Assembly (NCBI GenBank): GCA_964422865.1
Contig: CAYRCU010000001.1
Location: 1-64,000 of the forward strand
Length of the DNA stretch: 64,000 bases
From: CAYRCU01 sp964422865
GTDB lineage: Bacteria > Patescibacteriota > Microgenomatia > UBA8517
Direction of reading: 5' to 3'
Below the pieces are notes generated by a model. The model made no database searches and was not told the DNA's origin. It saw nothing but the letters and a program-made list of their open reading frames with translations. The position numbers and the translations under genes are program-made. Of this stretch, positions 1 through 5,876 are shown one piece after another; position 1 is the first letter of the stretch, and each line of letters opens with the position of its first letter.

Positions 1-47
1 GAAAAAGGATTGTGTGGAGGGAGATTAATCCTTGAGGGGGAAGCAAA

Positions 48-611
48 TTATTTCTTGGTTCGCAACTTTTTAAGTTCCCTGAAATACTCCTCCAGCTCGC
101 TTCCCTTCAAATATTTCTCTACATTTTCCCAAAATTCGTCTAAGTCCTTATATCCTTCACTTTCATATTCAAAGGCTTGAATGGCCATTTCCAGTTTGTC
201 TATGAGTTTTACCATCTTGGCTTCTTTCGTTTCCTGTCTTTCAAATTCCTCCCATAATTCAACATATTCGCTAAAACTTGGGTTATCTGAAAACATATTC
301 TTCACAGCTTTTTTCTCATCCTTGTGTTTTTCCTCTTGAGATCCAATTACCTTTTTTCCTTTCTCCCACACTATATCCCCTATTAAAGCTTCACCTAAAT
401 CATGTACTAAAGCCATTTTTACAAGCTTCAGCTGATTAACTCCCAACTGGGGTGCAAGAAGCATTGCAAGCACTGATACCCTCCATGTGTGATCTGCTAC
501 ACTTTCCGGATCTTTGACCCCCTTCTTTACCCACCCTGTCCTTACCACCTTCTTTAAGAGCCCCACTTCAAATACCAAATTTAATAGATCTTTGCTGTCA
601 ATTTTGCTCAT
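48..611 (-). CDS. HD-domain phosphohydrolase (HDDC2/YfbR-like)
   Basis: This 187-residue protein is a metal-dependent HD-superfamily hydrolase of the HDDC2/YfbR type, a family whose characterised members dephosphorylate deoxynucleoside 5'-monophosphates. The first metal-binding His is in DPESVADHTWRVSVLA (residues 34-49), the HD doublet is in LVHDLGEALIGDI (about 68-80), and a late Asp is in KLIDKLEMAIQA. The length matches the family and the protein is all-helical with a charged C-terminus. It overlaps the upstream XRE regulator gene by 14 bp, so the two are probably co-transcribed. The substrate is not determinable from sequence. Family call is secure; the nucleotidase role is inferred. Confidence 0.85.
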   Translation of the reverse strand: MSKIDSKDLLNLVFEVGLLKKVVRTGWVKKGVKDPESVADHTWRVSVLAMLLAPQLGVNQLKLVKMALVHDLGEALIGDIVWEKGKKVIGSQEEKHKDEKKAVKNMFSDNPSFSEYVELWEEFERQETKEAKMVKLIDKLEMAIQAFEYESEGYKDLDEFWENVEKYLKGSELEEYFRELKKLRTKK

Positions 612-909
612 AGCTTTGTAATTTTTTTGAAATTCCGGAAAGCTCCTTCATTATTAAGTCTAACTTTCTATTCATCTTTTTTATTTCACCATTGGATTCC
701 ACGCTTCCATTTAAAAATTCCTCAACCGGACGTCTGGTAACATCAGCGATTTTCTCCAGAGTAGGTAGTGGAGGGATAGCCCGTCCTGTTTCATATGCAC
801 TTATTGTCTTATCACTAAGGCCTAATTTCCTTGCTAAATCCTTTTGAGAAAATCCCGCCAAAACCCGAGCTCTCTTTATCATTTCCGATAAACCATTAGT
901 TTTTTTCAT
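598..909 (-). CDS. XRE-family helix-turn-helix regulator
   Basis: Small DNA-binding regulator. An N-terminal HTH_3 domain spans about residues 8-62, with the helix-turn-helix in FSQKDLARKLGLSDKTIS and the usual YETGRAIPPLPTLEKIA continuation. The C-terminal tail (KKMNRKLDLIMKELSGISKKL) looks like a short coiled coil for dimerisation. I start at the ATG at 909 because the longer frame (from 936) would run through a TATAAT-like -10 box at about 928-933; no clear Shine-Dalgarno is seen, so a nearly leaderless message is possible. It is upstream of, and overlaps, the HD hydrolase gene, and is divergent from the 1080-1298 gene. A palindrome at 959-970 is a plausible autoregulatory operator. Confidence 0.85.
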   Translation of the reverse strand: MKKTNGLSEMIKRARVLAGFSQKDLARKLGLSDKTISAYETGRAIPPLPTLEKIADVTRRPVEEFLNGSVESNGEIKKMNRKLDLIMKELSGISKKLQSYEQN

Positions 910-958
910 GGACAGCAATTCTATCATATTATACATTTTCTACAACTAAAAAAGAATT

Positions 959-970
959 GTTCTAAAGAAC
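959..970. promoter_or_regulatory. Candidate operator palindrome GTTCT-AA-AGAAC
   Basis: Two perfect 5-bp arms, GTTCT and AGAAC, are separated by 2 bp in the divergent intergenic region between the XRE regulator and the small gene at 1080. XRE regulators normally bind such short palindromes next to their own gene, so this is a reasonable autoregulatory site. Binding is inference. Confidence 0.35.
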
Positions 971-984
971 ACAGAAATTGCCTA

Positions 985-1013
985 TTGACAAGTTAACTTT
1001 CATTATATAAATT
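985..1013 (+). promoter_or_regulatory. Sigma70-like promoter for the 1080 gene
   Basis: A perfect -35 TTGACA (985-990) is followed by a TATATAAATT stretch giving -10 options TAAATT (1008-1013, 17-bp spacer) or TATAAA (1006-1011, 15-bp spacer). The 5' leader that follows contains a perfect hairpin, GGTAGA-ATTCG-TCTACC (1022-1038), before the strong Shine-Dalgarno of the 1080 gene. Confidence 0.5.
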
Positions 1014-1079
1014 CTAACGTAGGTAGAATTCGTCTACCAGCACTTTTCGTAATTCTTAGCTCATGAAAGGAGAAAAATC

Positions 1080-1298
1080 ATGGGCAAGAGAAACAACAAA
1101 CGGGCCAGCCTTATCGGGCGTTTCGATTGTGCAATGTATGGCGATCTGCTCGAAAATTTTGGCCCCGGTGGACCGATGAGCGATGAATATCTTGCTCAAA
1201 TCACCGGAAGTAGTGTTAGTGATGTGCGATCTGCACATCACAACGCACGGAATGACTCCGGTGTTCGCGACGCCAAGCCTGACGCAAATCCGAAGTAG
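1080..1298 (+). CDS. Small orphan protein, 72 aa
   Basis: I do not recognise this protein. It has a convincing expression context: a TTGACA promoter upstream, an AAAGGAG Shine-Dalgarno 8-9 nt before ATG, and a hairpin after the stop. The first dozen residues are basic, the middle (SDEYLAQITGSSVSDVRSAH) looks like a short helix-turn-helix-like helical pair, and the tail is polar and probably disordered. Its base composition is visibly richer in G+C than the surrounding genes, and codons such as CTG, CGG and GGC are used freely, which suggests it may be transferred. It could be a small DNA-binding protein, but that is a guess. Confidence 0.5.
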   Translation: MGKRNNKRASLIGRFDCAMYGDLLENFGPGGPMSDEYLAQITGSSVSDVRSAHHNARNDSGVRDAKPDANPK

Positions 1299-1307
1299 CG
1301 CAGGGCG

Positions 1308-1370
1308 AAGCAAGCCTTTGTATATAAAAAACCAACAGAGGCTTGCTTCCACAGAAAAACTAGTTTTTTT
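1308..1370 (+). terminator. Long-stem hairpin plus T-run after the 1080 gene
   Basis: A perfect 10-bp inverted repeat, AAGCAAGCCT (1308-1317) and AGGCTTGCTT (1339-1348), encloses a 21-nt AT-rich loop. It is followed by a second small palindrome, AAAAACTAGTTTTT, ending in a run of seven T at about 1364-1370. The arrangement fits a rho-independent stop for the 1080 transcript, and it may also serve the convergent gene at 1360-1722. Confidence 0.5.
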
Positions 1371-1722
1371 CGAGAAATACAAAAAGCTTAAGCAATGCTT
1401 CTTCCGGGCAGTTACCAACAAATCTTTTTGTTTTACAGTTCTCTTTTTTGTACTCCACAACATAAATATTTCCCCGTTTTTTTAACATCACCTTACTTGA
1501 AATAGACTCTGCGACATCTTCCTCTTTCTCCGGATCCAAAGGTATCATTGCCTCAACCAATCTCCACAAGTGCGGTAGATCAGGTATCCACAAATCCTCG
1601 TAATAGTCATGCCAACTTTTTTTAGTCTTCAAAAAACTTTGGATCCACCGATTTTCTTCCAACAGTTTTAAATATCCTTCACTGTACTTGTTTGCTATTT
1701 CATTTTTGGTTAATTTCCTCAT
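1360..1722 (-). CDS. Hypothetical protein, about 120 aa
   Basis: No family recognised. I chose the ATG at 1722 (protein begins MRKLTKNEIANKYSEGYLK) instead of a start 42 bp further upstream, because the upstream extension looks like intergenic sequence. The protein is soluble, basic-acidic mixed, with an aromatic-rich segment (SWHDYYEDLWIPDLPHLW) at about residues 37-54 and a beta-rich second half (ISSKVMLKKRGNIYVVEYKK). The end, EEALLKLFVFLEKN, looks like an amphipathic helix. Convergent with the small gene at 1080. It resembles small phage or toxin-antitoxin-sized proteins only by size. Confidence 0.45.
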   Translation of the reverse strand: MRKLTKNEIANKYSEGYLKLLEENRWIQSFLKTKKSWHDYYEDLWIPDLPHLWRLVEAMIPLDPEKEEDVAESISSKVMLKKRGNIYVVEYKKENCKTKRFVGNCPEEALLKLFVFLEKN

Positions 1723-1760
1723 ACTTCCAATTATAACCAAATTATAATCAGAATAAACTG

Positions 1761-1787
1761 CCACGGGCTTACGCCCATGGTATTTTG
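1761..1787. repeat. Solitary hairpin CCACGGGC-TTAC-GCCCATGG + TATTTTG
   Basis: An 8-bp stem with one mismatch and a 4-nt loop, followed by TATTTTG. The same 3' context, TGGTATTTTG, follows another C/G-rich hairpin at 11195-11220. Such subterminal hairpins with a fixed 3' flank are typical of REP-type or IS200/IS605-end palindromes, but no transposase is seen in the window. Confidence 0.4.
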
Positions 1788-1926
1788 AAATTCTCGCTTT
1801 ACGAATCTGTTTTACTTATATCCCAAGCTTGCGCATGCGGTTTTACGCTCGAATTATAAAACAATATCGCAGTGATGCGCCATGCATTTTCGGGTTTCAC
1901 CCTCTGTGTATAATATACATATACTG

Positions 1927-2295
1927 ATGCCTGTTAATAAAAAATTACAATCTCCACTTGAAAAAGATTTTCCCAAAAAGCGGCTATTATCTTATCTAAA
2001 CCGCGTACAATCAAAATCAGTTAAAGCACTCACTCCGAAACAGGTCCAAAAAGTGTTTTTATTTGCAAGAAAGGATTTCATTGAGGGGAAAATATATTTT
2101 GAAGATTTTATAGCCATATGCAACCATTTATGGTTTGATGCGATTCCAAACAGTGACAAAGGAACAGAATTTGCCGATCTACTTTTGCAAACCGCCGAAC
2201 TTTCTTACTATATTAGAAAAGCTGATAATGAGGAGCGTGCTAATATAGTTGCGGTCAATTTAAGGGAGGCGTTGACTTATTCTCCATTAAACTGA
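1927..2295 (+). CDS. Hypothetical protein, about 122 aa
   Basis: Not recognised. I use the ATG at 1927 (MPVNKKLQSP) because a TATAAT box at 1909-1914 lies inside the longer frame that begins at 1882; the message would then be nearly leaderless. The protein is predominantly helical and soluble, with LTPKQVQKVFLFARKDFIEGKIYFEDFIAICNHLW at its centre. It precedes the metallopeptidase gene at 2346 in the same direction, separated by about 50 bp, so the two may be co-transcribed. Confidence 0.5.
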   Translation: MPVNKKLQSPLEKDFPKKRLLSYLNRVQSKSVKALTPKQVQKVFLFARKDFIEGKIYFEDFIAICNHLWFDAIPNSDKGTEFADLLLQTAELSYYIRKADNEERANIVAVNLREALTYSPLN

Positions 2296-2345
2296 TTTCT
2301 CTCGGCGAGGTAAAATTGGAAGAAGATATATAATACTGGTAGGTA

Positions 2346-3554
2346 ATGTTGTCCAAAGACCTTAAGCGGATATACGAAGAGTATCTCCCCCGGTACGAGT
2401 TACAGATTAAATCATTTAACCCCAAAGAGCTTAAACGATTAATTTTGAAGGCGTCGTGGGAAGCAGAAAATAGCTATGAAAAGTTAGCTGAGCCAAAGAC
2501 GTGCGATCTTGATACCTATATTGGCATCTATGTTGAGAAAACGGTTGATAAAAATTTTGCCTCAAAAACCATCAGAGAGATTTCACTCGACAATCCACCT
2601 TCCCCATTTAGAGCATCTGCCAACTTTTTTTCAACCTATCCGTTAGAACTACAAGACGCACTCATGAAAAAAATTTATGATGCCAAGCCGGAAGACCGCG
2701 AGAAAGTTTGGAAGGATTTAAAAGTACCAATGAAAGGAATAGAGAAAAAATTTGTAAAAATGATTATCTCCAGAGTCCGACTTGCCCGCAGTAAAGGATA
2801 CTCCGACTATGTTGACATGCTCTTGGACAAATACAAAATATCAAACTCGGATTATAAGTGTTTTCTTGGGGACATAAACAAAGCTATTGAATTTTGCAAC
2901 CTTCAATTGCCCGGAGATGACAGCTTTCCCGACTGGTTTTATTCAAACTACAATTTACCCTGTTTTATTTGCAGATTACCGGAGTTTCCGTTTACCTCTT
3001 TTGATGATGCAATAGAGTTTGTTGCTAAGGAACACCGGATTTTGAGTAAATTTAAAAATAAAATAAACATTACACTCGGCAATGACTCGAAAATGAACTA
3101 TGAGAAGGAAACGGACAGCTTTAAAATAACGATTGAGCGGAGAGAGAACAAACGCCACAGGATAGTTGACCTGATACACGAGTTGAGTCATGTGATTGAT
3201 TATTTGATGTGTTTCAAAAGAGGCATCAATCCGCTTGAACGCGGTGGATATATAAGGGAAAGAGAAGCTGCAAGAATAGAGTTTGCTCTTTTGAAGAAAA
3301 TATCGCCTGATTTATACAAAGCTAGTTTGGCAGGAGTTTTATTGACCCTTAGAAGGGTGCTTTTTGAAATAGAGCTTTATAAAAACCCAGATCAGGATTT
3401 GAGTAAACTCTATGCCGAGACCTTTAACCGCTGTTTTAAAAAGGCCAAGCAAAAATCAAATCCCCTCTACATATTGGACGAGCGCATTATTGCAAGACCG
3501 TTCTCAACACTTCCACATGCGGTGGCGAGTGTGAATGTGCTGATGAAAAATTAA
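2346..3554 (+). CDS. M3-like zinc metallopeptidase (HELSH)
   Basis: A 402-residue soluble, mostly helical protein with a gluzincin active site: H278-E-L-S-H282 in VDLIHELSHVIDYL, and a candidate third ligand Glu about 25 residues later (E305 or E307 in GYIREREAARIE). This spacing and the helical body resemble M3/oligoendopeptidase-type peptidases, but the usual M3 signature residues after the motif are not all present, so the assignment is to a divergent M3-like group. No signal peptide is visible. The C-terminal section (KNPDQDLSKLYAETFN...SNPLYILD) aligns by eye with the protein encoded at 28930-29886, so the window holds two paralogues. Its last 4 bp overlap the convergent transglutaminase-fold gene. 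Confidence 0.7.
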   Translation: MLSKDLKRIYEEYLPRYELQIKSFNPKELKRLILKASWEAENSYEKLAEPKTCDLDTYIGIYVEKTVDKNFASKTIREISLDNPPSPFRASANFFSTYPLELQDALMKKIYDAKPEDREKVWKDLKVPMKGIEKKFVKMIISRVRLARSKGYSDYVDMLLDKYKISNSDYKCFLGDINKAIEFCNLQLPGDDSFPDWFYSNYNLPCFICRLPEFPFTSFDDAIEFVAKEHRILSKFKNKINITLGNDSKMNYEKETDSFKITIERRENKRHRIVDLIHELSHVIDYLMCFKRGINPLERGGYIREREAARIEFALLKKISPDLYKASLAGVLLTLRRVLFEIELYKNPDQDLSKLYAETFNRCFKKAKQKSNPLYILDERIIARPFSTLPHAVASVNVLMKN

Positions 3555-3559
3555 TCTTT
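3522..3559. repeat. 38-bp direct repeat, copy 1
   Basis: Twenty identical bases (3522-3541), a two-base mismatch, then sixteen identical bases (3544-3559) recur at 5839-5876 in the same orientation. This copy covers the last codons of the metallopeptidase gene and the last codons (KD, stop) of the convergent transglutaminase-fold gene. The two copies bracket the transglutaminase and radical SAM/precursor genes. Confidence 0.85.
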
Positions 3560-4261
3560 CTTTTCCAATTCTGTCAGCTTTGGGTTCTTAATAATCTTAT
3601 TTGCGAGTTTAATCTTGTCTTTGTATCTTTTTGACAATATTTTTTTGTATCGTTCCATAAGCTTTTTAATATTCTCTCTTTTCAATCTGTGCATGTCTTC
3701 ATAGCTTCTTATACCGATATCCCAACTGTCTAAACCTTCTCTGAATAGTATTAAGGGGAAAAGTTCTTCCTCCGTCTCCACCATTCTCTTCTCATTGTTC
3801 TGTGGGTCAATATAGTACCACTTCTCGCCAGCTTGAATTTTACAAACCACATGTCCATGAAATTTTTTACCCAAAAGATAGTCTTCATGAAATGTTTCCA
3901 CATACGCTGTTGGGATCCCTAAAGCAATCATAAGTCCTCTGAAAACAATTCCTATATCCGAGCATGTTGGATATACCCCCTCTTCAAGAATTTCATGTAG
4001 AGTGCGCTTCCTGAATACACCATCTTTAATCTTTTGAGTTTCTTGAAATTCTTTCCTATTTTGTGGTTTTTGAATATATCCATCAATTTTTGAAATTTGA
4101 TATATATATTTCGAAACCTTATATGCTTTTTGAAGATTCGGATGTGTATCCTTACCTTGATTTATTCCAACCGCAAGAGCTTTTTTGGCGTGTTCACGAA
4201 CTAGGTCTGTAATTTTTATTTGTTTGCTTTCTTTTAAATAGTGTTTTGAAGATTTGTTCAT
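3551..4261 (-). CDS. Transglutaminase-fold cysteine protein
   Basis: A 236-residue protein with the Cys-His-Asp arrangement of the transglutaminase-like superfamily: C100 in GVYPTCSDIGIVFRGL, H135/H137 in FHGHVVCKI, and D152 in WYYIDPQNNE. In this superfamily bacterial members are usually peptidases or peptide N-glycanase-like enzymes rather than cross-linkers. No signal peptide; both ends are basic. It starts 100 bp downstream of the putative RiPP precursor on the same strand, with a hairpin between them, so it could either belong to that locus as a leader peptidase or be independent. Substrate unknown. The fold call is firm, the role is inference. Confidence 0.7.
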   Translation of the reverse strand: MNKSSKHYLKESKQIKITDLVREHAKKALAVGINQGKDTHPNLQKAYKVSKYIYQISKIDGYIQKPQNRKEFQETQKIKDGVFRKRTLHEILEEGVYPTCSDIGIVFRGLMIALGIPTAYVETFHEDYLLGKKFHGHVVCKIQAGEKWYYIDPQNNEKRMVETEEELFPLILFREGLDSWDIGIRSYEDMHRLKRENIKKLMERYKKILSKRYKDKIKLANKIIKNPKLTELEKKD

Positions 4262-4273
4262 GTTTAATAAAGA

Positions 4274-4333
4274 GTGAGCGCCGAATGTCTTGTCTGGTTT
4301 TTTTTATACCAAGTTTGACACTTCGGCGCTTAC
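4274..4333 (-). terminator. Strong stem-loop downstream of the RiPP precursor gene
   Basis: Arms at 4274-4289 and 4317-4333 are complementary over 16 of 17 positions (core AGCGCCGAA / TTCGGCGCT) with a 27-nt loop that contains an A8/T8 tract. On the minus strand it lies 30 bp after the precursor stop and just before the transglutaminase-fold gene, followed by a modest U-rich stretch. It probably terminates or attenuates the radical SAM-precursor transcript. Confidence 0.5.
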
Positions 4334-4362
4334 AGTATACCAGGTTATTGCAGGCAGGAGAG

Positions 4363-4536
4363 TTAATGATCGGCGCGATCATCCCAAGCGTCAGAATGAC
4401 TACCACCGTCATTGTGCTGATCTCCCCAGCTTCCTCCGTCCGTGTGACTGCTGGTGTCAGTGTAACCATCTTGACTGTGGTTCTCACATTCCTCCAACAA
4501 TGCTTCAACAACCTGTGATTGGGGTTGGACTATCAT
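4363..4536 (-). CDS. Putative RiPP precursor peptide with repeated (H/W/Y)-X-D motifs
   Basis: A 57-residue ORF read directly from the minus strand, starting 20 bp after the radical SAM gene stop, with an AGGAG Shine-Dalgarno 8 nt before its ATG. Residues 1-18 (MIVQPQSQVVEALLEECE) look like a leader. Residues 20-57 are almost entirely His, Asp, Gly, Ser, Thr, Asn and Trp, and contain Y25-T-D27, H31-T-D33, W37-G-D39, H41-N-D43, H47-S-D49 and W51-D-D53, plus H20-S-Q22. Evenly spaced ring-residue/X/polar triplets are the hallmark of substrates of triceptide-forming radical SAM/SPASM enzymes, where the aromatic carbon is linked to the beta-carbon of the third residue. The Asp-only third position and the mixture of His with Trp and Tyr are unusual. 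Function of the product unknown. Confidence 0.75.
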   Translation of the reverse strand: MIVQPQSQVVEALLEECENHSQDGYTDTSSHTDGGSWGDQHNDGGSHSDAWDDRADH

Positions 4537-4556
4537 AAGATTTACTCCTCATGATG

Positions 4557-5657
4557 TTATATCCGAACATATCCAATCTGCGCTAGCTTAGCACGAGCCT
4601 CATTGAATAGCAATTTGCGCGCCTGACAGAATGAATGATCTTGTGGAATTGCTAAAGATTTGGCAGCCCAGGTTCTCATACAACCACCCTGGCAAATTGA
4701 AAGCCATTCACAATTACCACACCCCGCCCGAACTTCGTCGCGACTTTGAAAATATACAATTGCTCTATCCCCCGCCAAAATAGATGGCAGTCGCATGGTT
4801 GTCAGATTACCCAGTAAATACCTGGGATCCAAAAACCTATCACAAGGATAAACATCACCGTTGTGATCTATCGTCACGTAAAGATGACATTGTCCTTTAA
4901 AACGACAAAGGCGCATGGGTCTTCCCAGAATACCCTTGATAATGTCATCAACTGGGCCTACACGGAAATGAGGATCGTCAACTTCGAGCCACAGCTCCAT
5001 GAGTCTCAAGACGAAACGGGCGTACTCCATTGGAGAAATAGCCAAAGCCTTGATTGGACTCGGATCATTGGGATTTGCTGTACAGATGTTTGCGTTGAAT
5101 CTAATCTCGTGGTTATAGAAAAACCAAAAGATTTCATCAGGCTGAGTCACTGAATGGTTGTTAATCACAGTAACTGTGCCGAACTTCACCTGATGTTCTC
5201 GAAGATATTGGATACCACGCATGACTAGATTATGTGTTCCTCTTCCGAGTACGTCCACGCGTACAATGTCATGAATCGGTTGAGGACCATCAATGCTTAC
5301 CCCTACTCCAAATCCACTTTCACGTAGGAATATCGCCCACTCGTCATCCAGCAGTGTCGCATTGGTTTGAATACTGTGAGATATATGCTGATCTGGACGA
5401 CGCAGTTCTTCGCAAATCTCAAGGACCTGGCGATAGTAATCGACACCAGGGATTGTTGGCTCCCCACCGTGCCATATGAACTTAACGTTAGGGGCAACTG
5501 ATAAACATTCATCAATTGCCAAGCGAAGGGTGGATTCATCCATGACATGTACTTCTAGTTGGCTACCGAAATAAAAACAGTACCCACACCGAAGATTACA
5601 GCCGGCTGAAACCACCTTCATTACTGGACTAAACATTGGATATAGCCAGCTATTCAT
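4557..5657 (-). CDS. Radical SAM/SPASM peptide maturase
   Basis: A 366-residue radical SAM enzyme. The [4Fe-4S]-SAM motif is C20-N-L-R-C24-G-Y-C27 and the SAM-binding WHGGEPT follows at about 63-69. The C-terminal half has a full SPASM set: C-x9-G-x4-C (CHLYVTIDHNGDVYPC), C-x2-C-x5-C-x3-C (CGNCEWLSICQGGC) and a final Cys in HSFC, so two auxiliary clusters are expected. This is the anaerobic-sulfatase-maturase architecture also used by RiPP maturases. No sulfatase gene is visible, whereas the peptide encoded 20 bp downstream looks like its substrate. It has an AAGGAG Shine-Dalgarno and its own promoter. Base composition is visibly more G+C-rich than the neighbours, consistent with transfer. 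No PqqD-like recognition domain or exporter is seen. Confidence 0.88.
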   Translation of the reverse strand: MNSWLYPMFSPVMKVVSAGCNLRCGYCFYFGSQLEVHVMDESTLRLAIDECLSVAPNVKFIWHGGEPTIPGVDYYRQVLEICEELRRPDQHISHSIQTNATLLDDEWAIFLRESGFGVGVSIDGPQPIHDIVRVDVLGRGTHNLVMRGIQYLREHQVKFGTVTVINNHSVTQPDEIFWFFYNHEIRFNANICTANPNDPSPIKALAISPMEYARFVLRLMELWLEVDDPHFRVGPVDDIIKGILGRPMRLCRFKGQCHLYVTIDHNGDVYPCDRFLDPRYLLGNLTTMRLPSILAGDRAIVYFQSRDEVRAGCGNCEWLSICQGGCMRTWAAKSLAIPQDHSFCQARKLLFNEARAKLAQIGYVRI

Positions 5658-5703
5658 TTTCCTGCTCCTTATTTAATAGTTAAAAGTGCTATCTGAAGTC
5701 TTA

Positions 5704-5732
5704 ATTGTAACTATGGTGGATAAAACAGTCAA
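5704..5732 (-). promoter_or_regulatory. Promoter of the radical SAM-precursor operon
   Basis: On the minus strand, -35 TTGACT (5727-5732) and -10 TACAAT (5704-5709) are separated by exactly 17 bp, placing transcription start near 5697 and a leader of about 40 nt before the ATG at 5657. This is among the clearest promoters in the window and supports an independently expressed two-gene unit. Confidence 0.7.
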
Positions 5733-5777
5733 ATTATAGGTTTTGCTCGCACAGTGGAGCGATTATAGAAAAGCTAA

Positions 5778-5796
5778 TAGACAATAATGTTGTCTA
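5778..5796. promoter_or_regulatory. Inverted repeat TAGACAA-TAATG-TTGTCTA upstream of the RiPP promoter
   Basis: A perfect 7-bp inverted repeat with 5-bp spacer, extendable to GCTA(A)TAGACAA / TTGTCTATAGC with one bulge, lies about 45 bp upstream of the -35 box. It could be an activator or repressor site, or the remains of a terminator of lost upstream sequence. No dedicated regulator gene is adjacent. Confidence 0.35.
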
Positions 5797-5838
5797 TAGC
5801 TCTCGATTGCCAAAATTTCCGTTTGCCATCTTTGAGGA

Positions 5839-5876
5839 GTGGCGAGTGTGAATGTGCTACTGAAAAATTAATCTTT
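5839..5876. repeat. 38-bp direct repeat, copy 2
   Basis: Second copy of the 3522-3559 repeat (36 of 38 identical). In the metallopeptidase frame it would still read VASVNVLLKN-stop, so it is a relic of that gene's 3' end. On the minus strand it supplies the last codons (KD-stop) of the lamin-tail gene. Upstream of it the frame is interrupted, so no full gene copy remains. Confidence 0.85.

Noticed and set aside
4194..4511. Alternative 105-codon minus-strand frame over the RiPP precursor
   Set aside because: It starts without Shine-Dalgarno, runs across the terminator-like hairpin into the transglutaminase gene, and lacks any motif; the 57-codon frame has the ribosome site and the structured motif pattern.
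4557..5657. Classical sulfatase-maturase role for the radical SAM protein
   Set aside because: The architecture is the same, but no sulfatase is in the window and a motif-bearing peptide is adjacent.
3522..5876. Insertion sequence between the 38-bp repeats
   Set aside because: No transposase or integrase ORF and no terminal inverted repeats were found between the copies.
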